Assembly (NCBI RefSeq): GCF_001570585.1
Contig: NZ_BBXF01000003.1
Span: 97,353-161,352 of the forward strand
DNA: 64,000 nt
Source: Herbidospora daliensis
GTDB lineage: Bacteria; Actinomycetota; Actinomycetes; Streptosporangiales; Streptosporangiaceae
Direction of reading: 5' to 3'
The notes under the pieces are model-generated. The model did no database searches and was not told the DNA's origin. It worked only from the letters and a program-made list of their open reading frames with translations. The position numbers and the translations under genes are program-made. Positions 20,901 to 28,443 of the stretch are shown one piece after another. Every line of letters starts with the position of its first letter. Position 1 is the stretch's first letter.

Positions 20901-21349
20901 GCGACGGCGGCCTGCGGCGCGGGCGCCGCGGCCTTGCTCAGGTCACGGGCCTTCTTCATCAGCACGACCGACGCCCACAGGATCGCCACGCCGTCGAGGG
21001 CGTGGAAACCGAGCACGACCAGGCTCCCGGTGGTGGTCTTGTCCATCGTGGCGCCCATCATCCCGGCCAGCTCGAAGATCACGAACAGCTGCACGACGAT
21101 CAGCAGCAGCGGCGTGATCGACAGCAGGATGAGCCGCCCCCCGGCCTTGGCGACGGCGGCGACGATCGTGGTGAGGATCGACAGGATCGGCAGCACCATC
21201 GTGCCGTTGAGGACGTGCGGCGTGATCGCGCCGCCCTCGGCGCCGAGGGCGGGCGCGGGCCGCTCGAAGGCGCCGAACGTCGCGAAGTAGAACTGGGCCA
21301 GCACGGAGACGAACATGAGCACCGTGAAGACGAAGAAGACCTTACGCAT
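20897..21349 (-). CDS. DUF6220-like small four-helix membrane protein
   Basis: The 150-residue protein has four hydrophobic segments (about residues 4-22, 48-68, 75-98 and 108-130) and a short Ala/Pro tail. I recognise it as DUF6220-like; function is unknown. It is upstream of and overlaps the multicopper oxidase by 4 bp, so it is probably a partner or membrane subunit of it (inference). ATG 21349 is preceded by GGGGGAT. The 147-bp spacer to the MFS gene contains no recognised feature. Confidence 0.65.
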   Translation of the reverse strand: MRKVFFVFTVLMFVSVLAQFYFATFGAFERPAPALGAEGGAITPHVLNGTMVLPILSILTTIVAAVAKAGGRLILLSITPLLLIVVQLFVIFELAGMMGATMDKTTTGSLVVLGFHALDGVAILWASVVLMKKARDLSKAAAPAPQAAVA

Positions 21350-21496
21350 GAGGGATCCCCCAGACAGAGTGGTGTCGCTGGCGCCAACTGTGGGCCAAGG
21401 GGTGTCCCGAGCACATGGGACCGGCGTCCTGAAAGCCCGGGATCGCGGCCTGATGCGATCGTCGCCCCGCTCTGTCGAGGTTGCTTGAGTATCCCC

Positions 21497-22987
21497 CTAC
21501 TCCATCGCGAGCGCCACCACGGCCCCGATGCCGCACAGCACCGCGGTGATGAGGAAGATCTCCGAGTATTCGGTGTGCAGGGCCGCCTGCACCGCCTGGG
21601 TGTAGACGTCGAGCTGCTTCTGGAAGGTCTCGGGCGACACCCCGAACGGCAGCGGGGTGTCGAGGTCGGCGGTGAGGGTCTGGAACCGGTGGAACCCGTA
21701 GGCCGACAGCGCCGCCACCCCGAGCAGCATGCCCATCATGCGGGCGACCACGACCGCGGCGGAGGCGACGCCGTGCTGGGCGGCCGGGATGGTCTTCAGC
21801 ACGGCCGAGCTGACCGGCGCGATGACCAGGCCCAGCCCGAGCCCGGCGACGACGAGGTCGACGTCCATCGAGAGCCCGCCGGGCACCACCGGCCACCGGC
21901 TGATCAGCACGTAGCCGGCGGTCGCCACGACCATGCCCGCCACGGTGACCGGCCGCTCGCCGAACCGGCGGGCCAGCGCGCCCCCGGCGAAGGCGGCGAC
22001 GGCGAGCGCGACCAGGAACCGGGTGAGCACCAGCGCCCCGCCGGTCGCGTCGGCGCCGAGCAGCGTCTGCGCCACCAGCTGCACGTCGACCAGGGTCACC
22101 AGCAGCGCGGCCCCGGCCAGGAAGCTGACGGTCAGGGTCGCGAACACCGGGCGTTTCGGGAGGCCGGTGAGGTCGAGGATGCGGGTCCGGGCGCGCAGCT
22201 CCCAGACGACGAACACGACGAGGACGACCGCCCCCGCGACCACCGCCGGGATGCCCCACGAGGGGAGGACCTGCTTGTCGGGCTCGGGGTTGTAGAGCCC
22301 GGCCACGAGCAGCCCGAGCCCCAGGGCCAGCAGCACCCCGCCCGGCACGTCGACCTTGGTGGCGGTCCGGGTCCCGGCCGGGACGTAGCGGTGCACCGCC
22401 ACCGCCGCCAGCGCGGTCAGCGGGAGGTTGATCCAGAAGATCGTGCGCCACCCGTCGAGGAAGCCGACCTGCACGACCGCGAGCCCTGCGCCGTAGAGCG
22501 GCCCCAGCACCGCGCCGAGCTCCTGGGCCGCCCCCACCGCGCCCAGGGCGGTGGGACGTCTGCGGACGTCCCAGAGGTCGCCGATGAGGGCCATGGTGAT
22601 CGGCAGCAGCGCGCCGCCCGCGATGCCCTGGACCGCCCGCCCGGCGGTCAGCAGGGGGATCGAGGAGGCCAGCGCCGTGATCAGCGACCCGAGGGCGAAC
22701 CCGGCCAGGCAGACCTGGATGACCGAGCGCCGCCCGAACCGGTCGGAGAACTGCCCGAGCAGCGGCATCGCGGCGACGTAGCCGAGCAGGAACCCGGTGA
22801 CCACCGGGGTGACCCGTTCGAGCCGGTTGACCGGCACGTTCGCCGACGCCGCGATGTCGACCAGGACGGTCACGACGACATAGGCGTCGAGCGCGGCCAG
22901 CAGCACGGCCGCGCCGGTCACTCCGAGGACGACCCGCCGGTTCGGCCGCGCGGTCAGGGCCGGGGACTCCTGCTCCACAGACTCCAC
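21497..22987 (-). CDS. MFS transporter, P55-like partner of LprG
   Basis: The 496-residue protein has the DHA2-type 14-helix pattern, with motif [15 protein letters not shown] and motif C-like [13 protein letters not shown]. It lies 4 bp after a LppX_LprAFG lipoprotein gene on the same strand, the same arrangement as mycobacterial lprG-Rv1410c (P55), which exports triacylglycerides and lipoglycans. On this context I call it a P55-like lipid exporter; a general drug efflux role cannot be ruled out. The start is GTG 22987 with no clear ribosome binding site, so translation is probably coupled to the lipoprotein gene. Confidence 0.85.
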   Translation of the reverse strand: MESVEQESPALTARPNRRVVLGVTGAAVLLAALDAYVVVTVLVDIAASANVPVNRLERVTPVVTGFLLGYVAAMPLLGQFSDRFGRRSVIQVCLAGFALGSLITALASSIPLLTAGRAVQGIAGGALLPITMALIGDLWDVRRRPTALGAVGAAQELGAVLGPLYGAGLAVVQVGFLDGWRTIFWINLPLTALAAVAVHRYVPAGTRTATKVDVPGGVLLALGLGLLVAGLYNPEPDKQVLPSWGIPAVVAGAVVLVVFVVWELRARTRILDLTGLPKRPVFATLTVSFLAGAALLVTLVDVQLVAQTLLGADATGGALVLTRFLVALAVAAFAGGALARRFGERPVTVAGMVVATAGYVLISRWPVVPGGLSMDVDLVVAGLGLGLVIAPVSSAVLKTIPAAQHGVASAAVVVARMMGMLLGVAALSAYGFHRFQTLTADLDTPLPFGVSPETFQKQLDVYTQAVQAALHTEYSEIFLITAVLCGIGAVVALAME

Positions 22988-22991
22988 CGGG

Positions 22992-23630
22992 TCAGACCGC
23001 CGGCGCTTCGATCGTCACCGGGGCGTCGTAGTCGGTGAGGGCCACCTTGACCGTGCCGCCGTTCAGGGGCAGGTCGATGGCCGTCACGCGGCTGGTCGCC
23101 TTGTCGATCATCAGGGTGCCCGGCTGGTCGCCCGTCACGCCCGGCACGATCTTCTTCAGCGGGTCGCCCGGCAGGGTCACCTTGACCGTGTAGACCCCGT
23201 TCGCCTCGCCCTCGACCGTGGCGCTCTTCGCCGACGTCAGCAGGGCCGGGACCGCCGTCACCACGGCGCTGGGGTCGTAGAGCGCGGCGAGCTGGGCCCG
23301 GGACATCGACTTCTGGAAGCCGCCGGTCGGGCCCTTGATGTAGACGGCGTCGCCCGCCAGGACGAACTCCAGCTCCTGGAGCGCGCCGATCATGATCTGG
23401 AGCTTGCCCTTGGCGTCGCCCTCGCGGGTCAGGTCGCCTTCTGCGGTCTTCACGGGGATCGGCGGGTTGCCCTCGGTCGTCAGCGAGAAGGCCACCGTCT
23501 TGACGGCGCCCATGGCCTCGGCCGACTTCTTCAGGACGTCGGGCGCCGCCGGGAGGCCGCCTTCGGTGGTCGCGGAGGAGCAGGCCGTGACAAAGGCCAC
23601 CAAGGCCGCCAAGCACAGGATTCTTCTCAC
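22992..23630 (-). CDS. lprG: LppX/LprAFG-family lipoprotein (LprG-like)
   Basis: The 212-residue product starts [19 protein letters not shown], with a lipobox VTAC (C17), and continues as a LppX_LprAFG half-barrel that in mycobacteria carries triacylated lipids in a hydrophobic pocket. The start GTG 23630 gives the signal peptide directly; TAGCAT lies 7 bases upstream, suggesting a leaderless message. It is followed after 4 bp by the MFS exporter, the known functional partner. Identity is well supported by the pairing; the cargo lipid in this organism is unknown. Confidence 0.87.
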   Translation of the reverse strand: MRRILCLAALVAFVTACSSATTEGGLPAAPDVLKKSAEAMGAVKTVAFSLTTEGNPPIPVKTAEGDLTREGDAKGKLQIMIGALQELEFVLAGDAVYIKGPTGGFQKSMSRAQLAALYDPSAVVTAVPALLTSAKSATVEGEANGVYTVKVTLPGDPLKKIVPGVTGDQPGTLMIDKATSRVTAIDLPLNGGTVKVALTDYDAPVTIEAPAV

Positions 23631-23637
23631 GCCAGGG

Positions 23638-23643
23638 ATGCTA
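23638..23643 (-). promoter_or_regulatory. Candidate -10 box of lprG-MFS operon
   Basis: On the reverse strand TAGCAT ends 7 bases before GTG 23630. It lies between the marR stop and lprG. Confidence 0.4.
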
Positions 23644-23655
23644 GCCCCCCGGGCG

Positions 23656-24111
23656 CTACCTCCCCTGGAGATGTGCCACGACGGGTGTGTAGATCTCTTC
23701 GACCTTCTGGATCTGTTCGGGGTCGAGCAGGTCGATGAAGTGGGCGCGCACCCCGGCCACGTGGTCGGGGGCCACCCGCTCGATCGTGTGGTAGCCGAGG
23801 GAGGTGAGGACCGCGAACGTTCCACGGCGGTCGTCTTCGCACAGTTCCCTGGTTACCAGGCCCGCCTGCTCCATGCGAGAGATCTGATGGGACAGCCGGC
23901 TGCGCGACTGGACGGTCGCGTCGGCCAGGTCGCTCATCCGCAGGCGGTGGTCGGGGCTCTCCGACAGGTTGACCAGGATCTCGTAGTCGTTGAACGACAG
24001 CCCGTGTTCCTGCAACTCGCGGTCGAGGCGGTGGGTGAGGAGCCGGTGGGCCGTGAGATGGGCCCTCCAGGCTCTCTGCTCGTCGGCCGTCAGCCAGCGG
24101 GGGTCTGCCAT
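23656..24111 (-). CDS. MarR-family transcriptional regulator
   Basis: The 151-residue protein has the MarR winged-helix layout: helix 1 region AWRAHLTAHRLLTHRLDREL, recognition segment LADATVQSRSRLSHQISRMEQAGLV and wing RELCEDDRRGTFAVLTSLG. Such proteins usually repress themselves and a divergent or adjacent gene. ATG 24111 lies 6 bases downstream of TAGACT. It is divergent from a cation-efflux gene with an inverted repeat between them, and lies directly upstream of lprG-MFS, which it could also control. Confidence 0.9.
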   Translation of the reverse strand: MADPRWLTADEQRAWRAHLTAHRLLTHRLDRELQEHGLSFNDYEILVNLSESPDHRLRMSDLADATVQSRSRLSHQISRMEQAGLVTRELCEDDRRGTFAVLTSLGYHTIERVAPDHVAGVRAHFIDLLDPEQIQKVEEIYTPVVAHLQGR

Positions 24112-24117
24112 CCCACC

Positions 24118-24163
24118 AGTCTAAAGATCGTCTGTCACGGTCGTACACGCGAGCGTGACACGA
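24118..24163. promoter_or_regulatory. Divergent marR / cation-efflux promoter region with inverted repeats
   Basis: TAGACT (24118-24123, reverse strand) is the likely marR -10. TGTCACG at 24133-24139 and CGTGACA at 24154-24160 form perfect 7-bp arms, and nested inside is TCGTACACGC with an imperfect partner GCGTGACACGA ending at 24163. These are good candidates for the MarR operator. Confidence 0.5.
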
Positions 24164-25110
24164 TGTCGAACATGAACGACAAAACCGATGGTGGTGACTC
24201 CCTCCTCACGGTCATCGTCGCAGGCGGGGCCAATCTCGCCATCGCGGTCGCCAAGTTGGTGGCAGGGTTGGTGAGCGGCTCGGCGTCGATGTTGTCTGAG
24301 GCCGCCCACAGCGCCGCCGACACCGTGACCGAGGTCCTGCTCTTCACCGCGATCAAGCGCGGCGAGCGGCCCGCCGACCGGCGCCATCCTCTCGGCTACG
24401 GCAACGCCGCGTTCCTGTGGGCGCTGATCGCGGCCTGCTTCACCCTCGTGGTCGGGGCCGGGTTCTCGATCACCCACGGGTTCCACACGATCTTCGACGG
24501 CGAGGAGCTCAGCGACTTCACCGTCTCCTACGTCGTGCTCGCGGTCTCGTTCGTGCTCGAGAGCGTCTCGATGTTCCAGGGGCTGCGGCAGTTGCGCCAG
24601 TCGGCCTCGCGGTGGGAGACGCGGCCGTTCGCGCTGCTCAGGCGCACCTCCGACACGATGCTGAAGGCCGTGGTGCTGGAGGACAGCGCGGCGCTGGCCG
24701 GCATCCTGATCGCGTTCGGCGGGCTCGGCCTGACCCAGCTCACCGGCGACACCGCGTGGGACGGCGCGGGGTCGGTCGCGATCGGCCTGCTGCTGCTGTT
24801 CGTGGCGGTCACCCTGATCAGGGCCAACGCCAGCCTGCTGCTCAACCGGTCGGCCTCGCCCGGTCTGGAGCGCCGGATCCTCGCCCACCTGGAGGCGCTG
24901 CCCGAGGTCGAGCGGGTGGTCGAGCTGCTGACCGTCGTCATCGGGCCCAACCGCATGCTGGTCGCCGCGCGCATCGACTTCGTCGACGAGGCGACCGGGG
25001 CGGCGCTCGAAGCGGCCTCGGCCGAGGTGGAGCGGCGGCTGCGGCGGGACTTCCCGGAGATCCGCGAGGTGTTCCTCGACCCGACCTCCTCGGCCGAAGA
25101 CCGGTTCTAG
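24163..25110 (+). CDS. Cation diffusion facilitator family transporter
   Basis: The 315-residue protein has six hydrophobic segments and the CDF metal-site motifs: SEAAHSAADT (helix 2) and the helix 5 pair VVLEDSAALAG, where the D is a metal ligand, followed by a cytoplasmic C-terminal domain (residues about 225-305). CDF proteins export Zn2+, Fe2+, Mn2+ or similar ions in exchange for protons. The metal cannot be told from the sequence. ATG 24163 or 24172 may be the start. The gene is divergent from marR and overlaps the phosphopantetheinyl transferase gene tail to tail by 4 bp. Confidence 0.9.
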   Translation: MSNMNDKTDGGDSLLTVIVAGGANLAIAVAKLVAGLVSGSASMLSEAAHSAADTVTEVLLFTAIKRGERPADRRHPLGYGNAAFLWALIAACFTLVVGAGFSITHGFHTIFDGEELSDFTVSYVVLAVSFVLESVSMFQGLRQLRQSASRWETRPFALLRRTSDTMLKAVVLEDSAALAGILIAFGGLGLTQLTGDTAWDGAGSVAIGLLLLFVAVTLIRANASLLLNRSASPGLERRILAHLEALPEVERVVELLTVVIGPNRMLVAARIDFVDEATGAALEAASAEVERRLRRDFPEIREVFLDPTSSAEDRF

Positions 25111-25745
25111 CCCCCGATGATCTGCAGGTCGCCGGGCTCGTCGAAGATCGCGGTGGCGATTACCGTCCCGGCGGTCCACTCGACCAGATGACGGCCCTCC
25201 CACTGGTGCGTACGCCCGTCGAACGGCAACTTCGACAGGTCGGCGTCCCGTAACCGGTCGAGGGCCAGCTCGCCCCGCTTGACCAGCGCCTCCTTGCGCA
25301 CCCACTGGCGGATCAGCCGCCGGTTGTCCATCCCGACCAGCCCGGCCTCGGCGGGCGTGAGGGCCATCGCGACCAGGTTCTCGTCGGCCTGCCCGCCGGT
25401 CGCGTGCTCGGCGTCGACGCCGACCTTCCCGGCTCCGGCGGCGGCGGTGACGTAGCCGGCGGTGTGGGCCAGGCTGACCGACAACCCGGGGGCCTCGGTG
25501 ATGAAGGGCCGGCCGTGGGGGCGGCCGCAGCGGTCGCAGCGCTGTTCGAGGGTGAGCACGCAGGGCCGCATGTCCAGGATCTTCGCCGCGCAGTAACGGA
25601 CCAGCAGGTGGGCGGCCACGAAATCGAGCCGGTCCTGCTCCCGGGTGAAGCGGTCGGCGCGGGCCCGCTCGGTCTCGGTGAGCGTCCCGCCGACGGCGTC
25701 CAGGACTTCGTCGGTGTAACCGGCGACGGCCAGTGGGGCGCGCAT
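25107..25745 (-). CDS. 4'-phosphopantetheinyl transferase, Sfp-like
   Basis: The 212-residue protein has the two hallmark motifs, VGVDAEH (GVDxE) and WVRKEALVK (WxxKEA), plus DRLDFVAAHLLVR in the N-terminal half. Enzymes of this type move phosphopantetheine from CoA to acyl- or peptidyl-carrier proteins. A Cys-rich pair (CDRCGRPHGRP) precedes the active site, as in many actinobacterial members. ATG 25745 is 6 bases downstream of TACGCT. No biosynthetic cluster lies in the window, so it probably serves carrier proteins encoded elsewhere. Confidence 0.9.
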   Translation of the reverse strand: MRAPLAVAGYTDEVLDAVGGTLTETERARADRFTREQDRLDFVAAHLLVRYCAAKILDMRPCVLTLEQRCDRCGRPHGRPFITEAPGLSVSLAHTAGYVTAAAGAGKVGVDAEHATGGQADENLVAMALTPAEAGLVGMDNRRLIRQWVRKEALVKRGELALDRLRDADLSKLPFDGRTHQWEGRHLVEWTAGTVIATAIFDEPGDLQIIGG

Positions 25746-25799
25746 CACCTCAGCGTATTGGAGGTATATGTCGATCAAGTGAACTACGGGGGGTAAGCA

Positions 25800-26498
25800 A
25801 TGAGCCGTTCGAAATGTCTGGTTGTGCTGGTCGGAGCCGCTGTGGGCGCGACGCCGGCGGCCGCGGCGCACGCCGAGCGGTGGCCCTACGAGGTGACCCG
25901 GCGTCACCAGGCCGACGTGCCGAAACCGGGGAAGACGAGCGCGGCGAACCGGCGGCTGCAGAAGGACCTGTCGGCGCTGGGGTACTTCACCGGGCCGTGG
26001 AACGGCTACTACGGCCCCGACATGGCGCAGGCGTTGTTCGCCGTGCAGAAGGTCAACGGGCTCCGGACCGACGCCCGGTGGAGCGAGGAGGTCGCGCGGA
26101 AGATCCGCAAGGGCTTCGTGCCCGTCGCGCGCAGCACCAGCGGCAACCTCGTCGAGGTCGACATCGGGCGGCAGCTGCTGATGGTCGTCCGGGGCGGCAA
26201 GGTGGTGAAGGTCTTCAACACCTCCACCGGGAACGGCAAGCCGTACGGCGGCGGCAAGATCGCCAACACGCCCCGGGGCGTGTTCACCGTCCAGCGGCAG
26301 GTGGACAAGATGGAGAAGTCGCCGCTGGGGATGCTCTACCGGCCCAAGTACTTCAGCGGCGGCTACGCCATCCACGGGTCGGTGCGCGTCCCGGCGAAGC
26401 CGGCCTCGCACGGGTGCGTGCGGGTGTCGTACGAGGCCATGAACTGGTTGTGGAAGACCGGCAGCCTGCCGGTCGGCGGGCGGGTGTGGATCTACTGA
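25800..26498 (+). CDS. Secreted L,D-transpeptidase (YkuD) with peptidoglycan-binding domain
   Basis: The 232-residue precursor has a signal peptide (to about residue 25), a peptidoglycan-binding domain (NRRLQKDLSALGYFTGPWNGYYG, residues 49-71) and a C-terminal YkuD domain with H192 in IHGSVR and the catalytic C206 in SHGCVRVS. These enzymes form 3-3 cross-links in peptidoglycan or attach proteins to it. ATG 25800 follows a GGGGGG tract. It overlaps the end of the convergent aminopeptidase gene by 7 bp. Confidence 0.93.
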   Translation: MSRSKCLVVLVGAAVGATPAAAAHAERWPYEVTRRHQADVPKPGKTSAANRRLQKDLSALGYFTGPWNGYYGPDMAQALFAVQKVNGLRTDARWSEEVARKIRKGFVPVARSTSGNLVEVDIGRQLLMVVRGGKVVKVFNTSTGNGKPYGGGKIANTPRGVFTVQRQVDKMEKSPLGMLYRPKYFSGGYAIHGSVRVPAKPASHGCVRVSYEAMNWLWKTGSLPVGGRVWIY

Positions 26499-27817
26499 AG
26501 CCCGCCGAGCCACTCCTCGATCGCGTCGGCCGAACGGGGCAGCGCGCCGGACATCAGCCGCGCGCCGTCGGCGGTGATCACCAGGTCGTCCTCGATCCGC
26601 ACCCCGACGCCGCGCAGCTCCGGCGGCAGCGTCAGGTCGTCGGGCTGCAGGTAGAGGCCGGGTTCGACGGTCAGCACCATGCCCTCTTCGAGCACGCCGT
26701 CGAGGTAGGTCTCGGCGCGGGCCTTGGCGCAGTCGTGCACGTCGAGGCCGAGCATGTGGCCGCTGCTGCACAGGGTGTAGCGGCGGTAGAGGCCCGTCTC
26801 GAAGTCCGACTTCAGGCCCCAACCGGCGAGCCCGTCGGCGATCACCCGCATCGCGGCCAGGTGGAAGTCGCGGAAGCGGGCCCCCGGGCGCAGGGTGGCG
26901 ATGGCGGCGTTCTGGGCTTCGTACACGAGGTCGTAGACCTGGCGCTGGATCGGCGAGAAGCGGCCCGACAGCGGGAAGGTGCGGGTGACGTCGGCGGTGT
27001 AGAGGCCGTCGGTCTCCACCCCCGCGTCGAGGAGCAGCAGGTCGGCGGGGTTCAGCGGGCCGTCGTTGCGGATCCAGTGCAGCACGCAGGCGTGCGCGCC
27101 CGAGGCGACGATCGAGTCGTAGCCGGTCGCGTTGCCCTCCAGCCGCGACCGCAGGCCGAAGATCCCCTCGACGTAGCGCTCGCCCCTCGGGTGGGCCAGG
27201 GCCTGGGGGAGGGCCCGCACGACGTCCTCGAAGCCCCGCGCGGTGGCGTCGACGGCGTGCTGGAGCTCGGCGATCTCGAGCTCGTCCTTGATCAGCCGCA
27301 TCTCCGCGAGGTACGACGTGAGCTCGGCGTCCTCGCCGAGGGTGCGCCCGCCGGGGCGCAGGTCGTCGATGTGGGCGGTCTCCAGGCCGTACAGGGAACC
27401 GGCTTCTCGCAGGTCGGGGCGGCGGCCCACCCAGAACTCCCCGAACCGCCGGTCGCGGTAGAACTCCTCGCCCTGCGAACGCGGCGAGCGGGGCCGCAGG
27501 TAGAGCACCGCCTCGCCGGACGGCTCGATCACCAGCACGTCGGCGGGCTCCTGCGCGCCGGTCAGATAGGTGTACGCGCTGTGCGCCCGGAACCGGTAGT
27601 CGCTGTCGTTGCTGCGGACCTTCAGATCGCCGGCCGGGATCACCAGCCGCTCACCCGGGAACCGCTGGGCCAGCCGGGCCCTCCGTTTCCGCGTGTACGC
27701 CGCCACGGGCAGCTGCGGCAGATCGTCGTGCCGCGTGTCGGCCCAGCCCGTCGTCATGAACGCGGCCAGCTCCGGCGTGATCGGGAGGTCATGGGAACCG
27801 GTGTTCTCGGTCGTCAT
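26492..27817 (-). CDS. pepP: Xaa-Pro aminopeptidase P family
   Basis: The 441-residue protein is a pita-bread M24 metallopeptidase with an N-terminal AMP_N domain (YTRKRRARLAQRFPGERLVIPAG). Metal ligands are visible in LLLDAGVETDGLYTADVTRTF (two Asp), SGHMLGLDVHD (His), VLTVEPGLY (Glu) and VRIEDDLVIT (Glu). It removes the first residue from peptides with proline at position 2. The start ATG 27817 is 8 bases downstream of TACCAT, which argues for leaderless initiation over an upstream in-frame GTG. Confidence 0.93.
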   Translation of the reverse strand: MTTENTGSHDLPITPELAAFMTTGWADTRHDDLPQLPVAAYTRKRRARLAQRFPGERLVIPAGDLKVRSNDSDYRFRAHSAYTYLTGAQEPADVLVIEPSGEAVLYLRPRSPRSQGEEFYRDRRFGEFWVGRRPDLREAGSLYGLETAHIDDLRPGGRTLGEDAELTSYLAEMRLIKDELEIAELQHAVDATARGFEDVVRALPQALAHPRGERYVEGIFGLRSRLEGNATGYDSIVASGAHACVLHWIRNDGPLNPADLLLLDAGVETDGLYTADVTRTFPLSGRFSPIQRQVYDLVYEAQNAAIATLRPGARFRDFHLAAMRVIADGLAGWGLKSDFETGLYRRYTLCSSGHMLGLDVHDCAKARAETYLDGVLEEGMVLTVEPGLYLQPDDLTLPPELRGVGVRIEDDLVITADGARLMSGALPRSADAIEEWLGGLQ

Positions 27818-27951
27818 GACCTTGCATGGTATTTCACATTCCACCGACACATTAAGAGTGATTTCCGGGAATGTGAAAAATCCGGCCCCGCTCTTGACGC
27901 AGCGTCACCACAAGTTGTTGCCTGAGGAGACAAGCAGAAAGGTGGTGTCGA

Positions 27952-28380
27952 TTGCTCATCGGGACGATCGTGCAGGGAAAGGGCGCCCACGTGGTGACCG
28001 TTCCCCCGGATGCCACTGTGACCGACCTGCTCAGCCTGCTGGCCGAGCACAACATCGGCGCCGTGGTCGTCTCGGCCGACGGCCAGACGATCGCGGGCAT
28101 CGTGTCGGAGCGGGACGTGGTCCGGCACCTGCACATGCGAGGCGGAGCGGTGCTCGGCGAGCCCGTCTCCAGCATCATGACCGTCGAGGTCCGCACCTGC
28201 GGCCCCGACGAGAACGTCGACGATCTACGCAAGACCATGACCGTGCACCGATTCCGGCACGTCCCGGTCGTCCAGGACGGACGCCTCATCGGCATCGTCA
28301 GCATCGGCGACGTCGTCAAGAGCGCGATCGAGGAACTGGAGACCGAGCGCGCCCATCTCGTCGGCTATCTGCACGGCTGA
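27952..28380 (+). CDS. Protein with two CBS domains
   Basis: The 142-residue protein is a tandem CBS pair (Bateman module): first domain ATVTDLLSLLAEHNIGAVVVSADG ... GIVSERDVVRHL, second domain NVDDLRKTMTVHRFRHVPVVQDGRLIGIVSIGDVV. Such modules bind adenine nucleotides and often act as stand-alone sensors in actinobacteria. The start is TTG 27952 with AAAGG 9 bases upstream. TTGACG at 27894-27899 may be a -35, but no good -10 follows. A convergent terminator follows at once. Confidence 0.9.
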   Translation: MLIGTIVQGKGAHVVTVPPDATVTDLLSLLAEHNIGAVVVSADGQTIAGIVSERDVVRHLHMRGGAVLGEPVSSIMTVEVRTCGPDENVDDLRKTMTVHRFRHVPVVQDGRLIGIVSIGDVVKSAIEELETERAHLVGYLHG

Positions 28381-28391
28381 CCTCCTGGGAA

Positions 28392-28424
28392 CGACGGCCC
28401 GGCGGCATGACCGCCGGGCCGTCG
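28392..28424. terminator. Bidirectional terminator between CBS gene and subtilase gene
   Basis: CGACGGCCCGGCGG and its exact complement form a 14-bp stem around the loop CATGA. It lies between two convergent genes and has no T-run. Confidence 0.8.
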
Positions 28425-28443
28425 CCGTGTCTACTGGACGGGC

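Noticed and set aside
25107-25745. Phosphopantetheinyl transferase as part of a biosynthetic gene cluster
   Set aside because: No polyketide, peptide or other biosynthetic genes lie nearby, and its neighbours are ordinary.
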